NCBI GenBank assembly: GCA_023428065.1
Contig: JAEYZI010000004.1
Coordinates: forward strand, 25,004-89,003
DNA from: Actinomycetes bacterium
GTDB lineage: Bacteria; Actinomycetota; Actinomycetes; Actinomycetales; Microbacteriaceae
DNA: 64,000 nucleotides
Reading direction: 5' to 3'
The position numbers and the translations under genes are program-made. The notes under the pieces are model-generated. The model saw only the letters and a program-made list of their open reading frames with translations. It did not search any database and was not told where the DNA came from. The stretch's first letter is position 1. Every line of letters begins with the position of its first letter. Positions 59,401-64,000 of the stretch are shown piece after piece.

Positions 59401-59515
59401 CACGTCACGAACGCCGCCCGCTTCGGCGGTGGTCCGGGAGGCTCGCAGACGGTACCTCGCTAACCTGCACCCCCGGCCCGCCCGCACCCCCGGCACCCCC
59501 GCCCTGCCCGACCCT

Positions 59516-59549
59516 GGGGCGAAGCCGCTCACGGGCGGGGCGAAGCCGC
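59516..59549 (+). repeat. GGGGCGAAGCCGC repeat before the MATE gene
   Basis: The 13-mer GGGGCGAAGCCGC occurs at 59516-59528 and again at 59537-59549, 21 bp apart. The preceding 60 bp is C-rich and shows no coding pattern. The pair lies just upstream of the MATE -10 box and could be a regulator site; no known motif matched. Confidence 0.35.
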
Positions 59550-59566
59550 CCCGAGCGGGCCGCGGA

Positions 59567-59572
59567 TAGCGT
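59567..59572 (+). promoter_or_regulatory. -10 box for leaderless MATE transcript
   Basis: TAGCGT ends 6 nt before the GTG at 59579. The two genes that follow, MATE and rlmN, should form one transcript. Confidence 0.5.
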
Positions 59573-59578
59573 GGTCGG

Positions 59579-60922
59579 GTGAGAGCGATCGACCGGCGCA
59601 TCCTGGGGCTCGCGGTGCCCGCGCTCGGCGCGCTCGTGGCCGAGCCGCTGTTCCTCGCGACGGACACCGCCCTCGTGGGCCACCTCGGCGTCGACCCGCT
59701 CGCGGCCCTCGGCATCGCGAGCACCGTGCTGCAGACCGCGATCGGGCTGCTCGTGTTCCTCGCCTACGCCACGACCCCCGCCGTCGCCCGGATGCTGGGG
59801 GCCGGAGACCGCCGAGGCGCGGTACGCGCGGGCGTCGACGGCATCTGGCTCGCGCTCGCACTCGGCCTCGTGCTCGCTGCCGCGGGCGCCGCCACGGCGC
59901 ATCCGCTCGTCGCGGCGTTCGGGGCGAGCGACCGCGTGACCGAGCTCGCCGCGCTCTACGTGGCGATCTCGTGCGCCGGCATCCCCGCGATGCTCGCCGT
60001 CATCGCGGCGACGGGCCTCTTCCGCGGCCTGCAGGACACCCGCACCCCGCTCGTCGTCGCCGTCGCGGGCTTCGCGGCCAACGGCGCCCTCAACGCCGCG
60101 CTCATCTACGGCGCCGGCTGGGGCATCGCGGGCTCGGCGATCGGCACCGTCGTGGCCCAGTGGGGCATGGCGGCCGCGTGCCTCGCGATCGCCGTGCGGC
60201 ACGCGCGCCGCGAGGGCGCGAGCATCCGCCCCGCGCTGCCGGGGGTCGCCACGGCGGCCCGCTCCGGCGGATGGATGCTGCTGCGCACCGTGACCCTGCG
60301 CGTCGCCCTCGTCGCGACGACGGTCGCCGCGACGGGCCTCGGCACGGTGACGCTCGCCTCGACGCAGGTGATCTTCCAGCTCACCTTCCTCTTCGCGCTC
60401 GCCCTCGACGCCTTCGCGATCGCGGCGCAGGCGATGATCGGCTACGACCTCGGCGCCGGCACGCACGAGCAGGTGCGCGCGACCGTGCGTCGCCTTCTCG
60501 GCTGGGGCGTGGCATCCGGTGTCGGCCTCGGCGCCGTGCTCGCGGTCGCGGCGCCGTGGCTCGGGCTCGTCTTCTCGTCGGATGCCGCGGTCGTCGCCGC
60601 GGTGCCCGGGGGAGCGTGGGCGGTCGCCGCGACGATGCCGCTCGCGGCGCTCGTGTTCGTGCTCGACGGGGTGCTCATCGGCGCCTCCGACGGCCGCTAC
60701 CTCGCGCTCGCGGGCGCCGTGAACCTCGTCGTGTATCTGCCGCTGCTGTGGTGGGCGGCGCAGACCCCGCGAGATGCGGGCGCGCCCACCGCCGTGCTCG
60801 CGATCCAGCTCGCCTACTGCGTCGGCTTCTACGGCATCCGCGCCCTCACCCTCGGCGCGCGGGCCGTCGGAACGCGCTGGATGGGCGGCTCACAGGCGCC
60901 ACCTGCGACAATCGACCGGTGA
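59579..60922 (+). CDS. MATE-family efflux transporter (DinF-like)
   Basis: 447 residues with 12 membrane helices. LAVPALGALVAEPLFLATDTALVGHLGVDPLAALGIASTVLQTAIGLLVFL is the MATE front; the middle IPAMLAVIAATGLFRGLQDTRTPLVVAV and the second-half FALALDAFAIAAQAMIGYDLGAGTHEQVR match the DinF subgroup. Such carriers export cationic compounds using a proton or sodium gradient. GTG start set by TAGCGT 6 nt upstream. Its stop overlaps the rlmN start (GTGA), an unrelated partner. Substrate unknown. Confidence 0.9.
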   Translation: MRAIDRRILGLAVPALGALVAEPLFLATDTALVGHLGVDPLAALGIASTVLQTAIGLLVFLAYATTPAVARMLGAGDRRGAVRAGVDGIWLALALGLVLAAAGAATAHPLVAAFGASDRVTELAALYVAISCAGIPAMLAVIAATGLFRGLQDTRTPLVVAVAGFAANGALNAALIYGAGWGIAGSAIGTVVAQWGMAAACLAIAVRHARREGASIRPALPGVATAARSGGWMLLRTVTLRVALVATTVAATGLGTVTLASTQVIFQLTFLFALALDAFAIAAQAMIGYDLGAGTHEQVRATVRRLLGWGVASGVGLGAVLAVAAPWLGLVFSSDAAVVAAVPGGAWAVAATMPLAALVFVLDGVLIGASDGRYLALAGAVNLVVYLPLLWWAAQTPRDAGAPTAVLAIQLAYCVGFYGIRALTLGARAVGTRWMGGSQAPPATIDR

Positions 60923-62109
60923 GCGAGATCAAGCAGGTTCGGCCCCGCACCGAGGGCTGGACGCAGAAGGTGGCGGCCGACGGCCGCCCCGTGCTGCAGT
61001 TCGCCTCGCCCCGCCGCACCCAGCCGCCCACCCACCTCGCCGACCTGACGCCCGAGGAGCGCGCGGCGAAGGTCGTCGAGCTCGGGCACCCCGCCTTCCG
61101 CGCGAAGCAGCTCGCCACCCACTACTTCACGCACAACACCACCGACCCTGCCGAGATGACCGATCTGCCGGCCGCAGGCCGGGACGAGCTCGTCGCCGCG
61201 ATGCTGCCGCCGCTGCTCACCGAGGTGCGGCGCCTGCGCACCGACGGCGGCGAGACGATCAAGTTCCTGTGGCGCCTGTTCGACGGCGCGCTCGTCGAGT
61301 CGGTGCTCATGCGCTACCCCGGCCGCGTCACGTTGTGCGTCTCGAGCCAGGCCGGGTGCGGCATGAACTGCCCGTTCTGCGCGACCGGCCAGGCGGGCCT
61401 CACGCGCAACATGTCGGCGGCCGAGATCGTCGCCCAGGTGGTCGAGGCGAATCGCGCGATCGCGAACGGTGAGCTCGGCGGCCTCCGTCGCGACGGCGGC
61501 CACGACGCACCTCGCGTCACCAACATCGTCTTCATGGGCATGGGCGAGCCGCTCGCCAACTACAACCGGCTGATGAAGGCCGTGCGCACGATGGTCGCCC
61601 CGCAGCCGAACGGGCTCGGGATGTCGGCCAGGCACATCACGGTGTCGTCCGTGGGGCTCGCCCCCGCCATCCGCAAGCTCGCCGACGAGGACCTGCCGCT
61701 CACCTTCGCGCTCTCGCTGCACGCCCCCGACGACACGCTGCGCGACGAGCTGATCCCCGTGAACTCGCGGTGGAAGGTCGACGAGGCCCTCGACGCCGCG
61801 CGCCACTACTTCGAGGTCACCGGGCGCCGCGTCTCGATCGAGTACGCGCTCATCAAGGACATGAACGACCACGCGTGGCGCGCCGAGCTGCTCGCGCAGA
61901 AGCTCAACGAGCGCGGCCGCGGCTGGGTGCACGTGAACCCCATCCCGCTCAACCCGACGCCCGGCTCGGTGTGGACCGCATCGGATGCGGATGTCACGCG
62001 CGAGTTCATCGCCCGGCTCGAGGCGGCCGGCATCCCGACGACCCTGCGCGACACCCGCGGCAAGGAGATCGACGGGGCGTGCGGTCAGCTCGCCGCGGCC
62101 GACGCCTGA
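60919..62109 (+). CDS. rlmN: Dual-specificity 23S rRNA/tRNA C2-adenosine methyltransferase
   Basis: Radical-SAM enzyme that methylates C2 of adenosine 2503 of 23S rRNA and of adenosine 37 in some tRNAs. 396 residues. The [4Fe-4S] cysteines are 147, 151 and 154 (QAGCGMNCPFC), followed by GMGEPLANYNRL and SLHAPDDTLRDELIPVN. The methyl-carrying Cys lies near the C-terminus in IDGACGQL. The GTG overlaps the MATE stop by 4 nt. A weak GACAAT box lies 6 nt upstream inside the MATE gene, so a second leaderless promoter is possible. Confidence 0.96.
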   Translation: MSEIKQVRPRTEGWTQKVAADGRPVLQFASPRRTQPPTHLADLTPEERAAKVVELGHPAFRAKQLATHYFTHNTTDPAEMTDLPAAGRDELVAAMLPPLLTEVRRLRTDGGETIKFLWRLFDGALVESVLMRYPGRVTLCVSSQAGCGMNCPFCATGQAGLTRNMSAAEIVAQVVEANRAIANGELGGLRRDGGHDAPRVTNIVFMGMGEPLANYNRLMKAVRTMVAPQPNGLGMSARHITVSSVGLAPAIRKLADEDLPLTFALSLHAPDDTLRDELIPVNSRWKVDEALDAARHYFEVTGRRVSIEYALIKDMNDHAWRAELLAQKLNERGRGWVHVNPIPLNPTPGSVWTASDADVTREFIARLEAAGIPTTLRDTRGKEIDGACGQLAAADA

Positions 62110-62173
62110 CCGCACGACGACCCCACCCGGTCACCCCGCGTTTACGGGACTGCCGCACGGGCGCCACCCGGGC

Positions 62174-62179
62174 CTAACG
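62174..62179 (+). promoter_or_regulatory. -10 box for the small orphan gene
   Basis: TAACGT lies 41 bp before the ATG at 62221, which has a GGAAGGA ribosome site, so the transcript should have a leader of about 35 nt. Confidence 0.4.
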
Positions 62180-62220
62180 TGAGGCTCTCGACGCGGCACC
62201 CCGCCCGCGGAAGGATCCCG

Positions 62221-62418
62221 ATGTCCGACCGGAAAGCCCTCCCCGCCAGCGTCGAGGAGCGCCTGAGACTCGCCGCTCAGGGTGTCGTGCGCCCGGAGAC
62301 CGACGAGCGTTGGGAGCCGATCCTGCTCGCCGTCGTGCGGCGCGGCGTCGTGACGGCCGCCGACCGGCGGGCCGCACGTCGCCTGCTCGAGGAGCTCGAG
62401 GAGCTCGAGGCCGAGTAA
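62221..62418 (+). CDS. Small alpha-helical protein of unknown function
   Basis: 65 residues, no recognised family. It is highly charged and helical: EERLRLAAQGVVRPETDERWEPILLAVVRRGVVTAADRRAARRLLEELEELEAE, with an acidic, Leu-heptad end that may be a short coiled coil. Supported as a gene by a TAACGT box, a GGAAGGA ribosome site and a clean ATG. It lies between rlmN and the YVTN gene; no functional link is evident. Confidence 0.6.
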   Translation: MSDRKALPASVEERLRLAAQGVVRPETDERWEPILLAVVRRGVVTAADRRAARRLLEELEELEAE

Positions 62419-62510
62419 CGGCACCCGCAGGGCCACCGCACTCGACAGAGCACGGCGTCACAGGCGAGCCGCGCACCGGCCCTCAGGCGACGAATCCTCA
62501 CGCACGGAGG

Positions 62511-62516
62511 TAGACT
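62511..62516 (+). promoter_or_regulatory. -10 box for the YVTN-propeller gene
   Basis: TAGACT lies 31 bp before the GTG at 62547, which has a GAGGAGAA ribosome site at 62531-62538. A short leader is expected. Confidence 0.4.
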
Positions 62517-62546
62517 GCTCCTCACCACCACCGAGGAGAACGCCCC

Positions 62547-63959
62547 GTGCCCGCAACCACCACCCGCACCAGGCGGCGCGCGCGCGCAGCAGCCGCCGTC
62601 GCGGCGATCGCCCTGGCGACCTGCACTCTCACCACCACCGCGGCCACGGCCCATACCGTCACCGACACCATCGAAGTCGGCAACGCCCCCCGGGATATCG
62701 CCATCACCCCGGACGGCACCACCGCGCTCGTCGCCAACGTCGGCAGCGACGACGTCTCGGTCATCGACCTCACCACCACACCACCCACCGTCACGACCAC
62801 CCTCGCAGCCGGCATCTCCCCCATGCGCATCGCCATCACCCCCGACGGCACCACCGCACTTGTCGCCAACGCGATCGGCGGCACGGTCTCGGTCATCGAC
62901 CTCACCACCACACCACCCACCGTCACCGACCCCATCAGCGTCAGCGGCGACCACTACGGCATTGCCATCACCCCCGACGGCACCACCGCACTCGTCACCA
63001 ACATGTTCAGCGGCAGCGTCTCGGTCATCGACCTCACCACCACGCCACTCACCGTCACCGACACCATCGCAGTCGGCGGCATCTTCTGGGACATCGCCAT
63101 CACGCCCGACGGCACCACCGCACTCGTCACCGACTACATCGACGGCGACCTCTTGATGATCGACCTCACCGCCACACCACCCACCCTCACCGACACCATC
63201 GACGTCGGCGGCTCCCCTTGGGACATCGCCATCACGCCCGACGGCACCACCGCACTCATCGCTAAGCAAGGCGGCTCGGTCTCGGTCATCGACCTCACCA
63301 CCACACCACCCACCGCCACCGACACCATCGCAACCGGCCTCGGCGACCAGGGCGTTGCCATCACGCCCGACGGCACCACCGCACTCGTCACCAACCCCTC
63401 CGCTGACAATGTGTCGGTCATCGACCTCACTACCACACCACCCGCCGTCACCGACACCATCGCAACCGGCCTCGGCGGCGGGGGCGTTGCCCTCACGTCC
63501 GACGGCACCACCGCACTCATCGCCAACACCGACGACGGCACGGTTTCGGTGGTGCGGTTGGATCACGCCCCGATCCTCGCCGCACCCTCCGCCCTGCCTT
63601 CCCCCGCCGTCGGCACCCCCTACACCTTCACCACCGCCCCCTCCGTCGGCGAACCCGCCGGCACCTTCTCCGTCACCTCCGGAACCCTCCCCGCAGGGCT
63701 CACCCTCGACACCAGCACCGGCACCATCACCGGAACCCCCACCACCCCCGGCCCCTTCACCTTCACCATCACCGGCACCAACACCATCGGCACCCGCACC
63801 GCCACCTACACCGGCACCACCGCCGCAGCACTCGCCGCAACCGGCACCCACATCACCCCCGCCCTCGCCCTCGCCCTCCTCCTGCTGGCACCGGGGGCAG
63901 TCATGCTCGCTTCGCGATCCGTCCGCCGCCACCAAGCCCTCCGGGCTGCCGAGCGCTGA
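62547..63959 (+). CDS. Secreted seven-bladed YVTN propeller with LAATG (LAXTG) sorting signal
   Basis: 470 residues from a GTG with GAGGAGAA upstream. A signal peptide (about 1-35, RRRARAAAAVAAIALATCTLTTTAATA) precedes seven propeller blades, each with IAITPDGTTALV and SVIDLTTTPPTVT segments repeating every 44 residues. A putative Ig domain follows (GTPYTFTTAPSVGEPAGTFSVTSGTLPAGLTLDTSTGTITGTPTTPGPFTFT). LAATG at 429-433, a hydrophobic helix and a basic tail end the protein, giving a class E sortase signal. Codons are very Thr/Pro-rich and A/C-rich compared with neighbours. Adhesion or surface recognition is likely. Nothing shows an enzymatic role. Confidence 0.82.
   Translation: MPATTTRTRRRARAAAAVAAIALATCTLTTTAATAHTVTDTIEVGNAPRDIAITPDGTTALVANVGSDDVSVIDLTTTPPTVTTTLAAGISPMRIAITPDGTTALVANAIGGTVSVIDLTTTPPTVTDPISVSGDHYGIAITPDGTTALVTNMFSGSVSVIDLTTTPLTVTDTIAVGGIFWDIAITPDGTTALVTDYIDGDLLMIDLTATPPTLTDTIDVGGSPWDIAITPDGTTALIAKQGGSVSVIDLTTTPPTATDTIATGLGDQGVAITPDGTTALVTNPSADNVSVIDLTTTPPAVTDTIATGLGGGGVALTSDGTTALIANTDDGTVSVVRLDHAPILAAPSALPSPAVGTPYTFTTAPSVGEPAGTFSVTSGTLPAGLTLDTSTGTITGTPTTPGPFTFTITGTNTIGTRTATYTGTTAAALAATGTHITPALALALLLLAPGAVMLASRSVRRHQALRAAER
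62640..63560 (+). repeat. Seven 132-bp tandem coding repeats
   Basis: The coding units of the propeller recur about every 132 bp at the DNA level. The TCTCGGTCATCGAC block is found near 62755, 62887 and 63019, and the ATCGCCATCAC...GACGGCACCACCGC block is found in seven copies. High DNA identity indicates recent expansion or conversion. Confidence 0.8.
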
Positions 63960-63973
63960 GACGGGAGCACCGG

Positions 63974-64000
63974 TCAGCGCATCCCGGGGCGCAGCCTCCG
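63974..64000 (-). CDS. Possible 3' end of a minus-strand gene at the right edge
   Basis: TCA at 63974-63976 reads as a TGA stop on the minus strand, preceded by RRLRPGMR if the frame is real. It lies 14 nt past the stop of the YVTN gene, a normal convergent spacing here. Only nine codons are visible, so this is weak. Confidence 0.25.
   Translation of the reverse strand, partial: RRLRPGMR

Noticed and set aside
62419..62510. tRNA or small RNA gene between the orphan gene and the YVTN gene
   Set aside because: I could not draw a cloverleaf or a stable conserved fold in this short gap.
62640..63560. CRISPR-like array from regular 132-bp repeats
   Set aside because: The repeats are in frame, code for propeller blades and have no unique spacers. 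No cas genes are present.

Overview
The window is very G+C-rich, gene-dense bacterial chromosome. Gene content and style point to an actinobacterium, most likely a member of the Microbacteriaceae: a coproporphyrin-dependent haem cluster with HemQ, DUF6421 and DUF3618 proteins, LAXTG-type wall proteins, many GTG starts, and -10 boxes of the TANNNT type placed 6-7 nt before start codons. The genus assignment is inference. I see no rRNA, tRNA, CRISPR array, insertion sequence or prophage. About 58 protein genes are supported.

Layout. 1-9 kb (minus): acylphosphatase (cut by the left edge), purA, a 1574-residue repetitive wall-anchored protein, a SpoU-type RNA methyltransferase, and a two-gene unit of a membrane protein plus a LARTG-anchored Ig-like protein. 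9-15 kb (plus): a NarL-type two-component system, an orphan beta-class DNA methyltransferase, a MetE-like methyltransferase behind a structured leader RNA, and a HAD phosphatase. 15-20 kb: septum-formation-like membrane protein, pyrE, exonuclease III, RidA, and a divergent SDR/XRE pair. 20-25 kb: two translationally coupled DszC/SfnB-like flavin monooxygenases, an APC permease and an alpha/beta hydrolase. 25-34 kb: AEC transporter, ASCH protein, DUF6421-SDR pair, FAD oxidoreductase, TetR regulator, pectinacetylesterase-like protein, thioesterase, AlkA-type glycosylase. 34-40 kb: two DUF4190-like paralogues, pfkA, serine hydrolase, YhdH/AcuI-like reductase, DUF1304 protein, secreted CAP-DUF4214 protein.

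39.8-50.4 kb is a haem locus. hemA is on plus; the others are on minus in the order hemE, hemY, a three-gene envelope module (YtxH-like, phage-holin-superfamily, DUF3618), hemQ, hemH, hemC, hemD, hemB, hemL. Together they cover glutamyl-tRNA to haem b by the coproporphyrin-dependent route, with only glutamyl-tRNA synthetase and the universal upstream supply missing. Most junctions overlap by 4 nt, which implies translational coupling.

50.4-64 kb: a LALTG-anchored surface protein, a class-A-like serine hydrolase coupled to an M13 peptidase, an NAD-dependent epimerase-like protein, a LacI regulator divergent from an MFS transporter across a 28-bp palindrome, a MATE transporter overlapping rlmN, a small orphan protein, and a seven-bladed YVTN propeller with a LAATG anchor.

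The themes that recur are sortase-anchored surface proteins (one LPXTG, three LAXTG) and leaderless promoters. I did not find a clearly new defence or mobile system. The best leads for something undescribed are the pseudoknot-like leader before the MetE-like gene, the DUF6421-SDR pair, the paired flavin monooxygenases with their palindromic upstream site, and the envelope module inside the haem operon.
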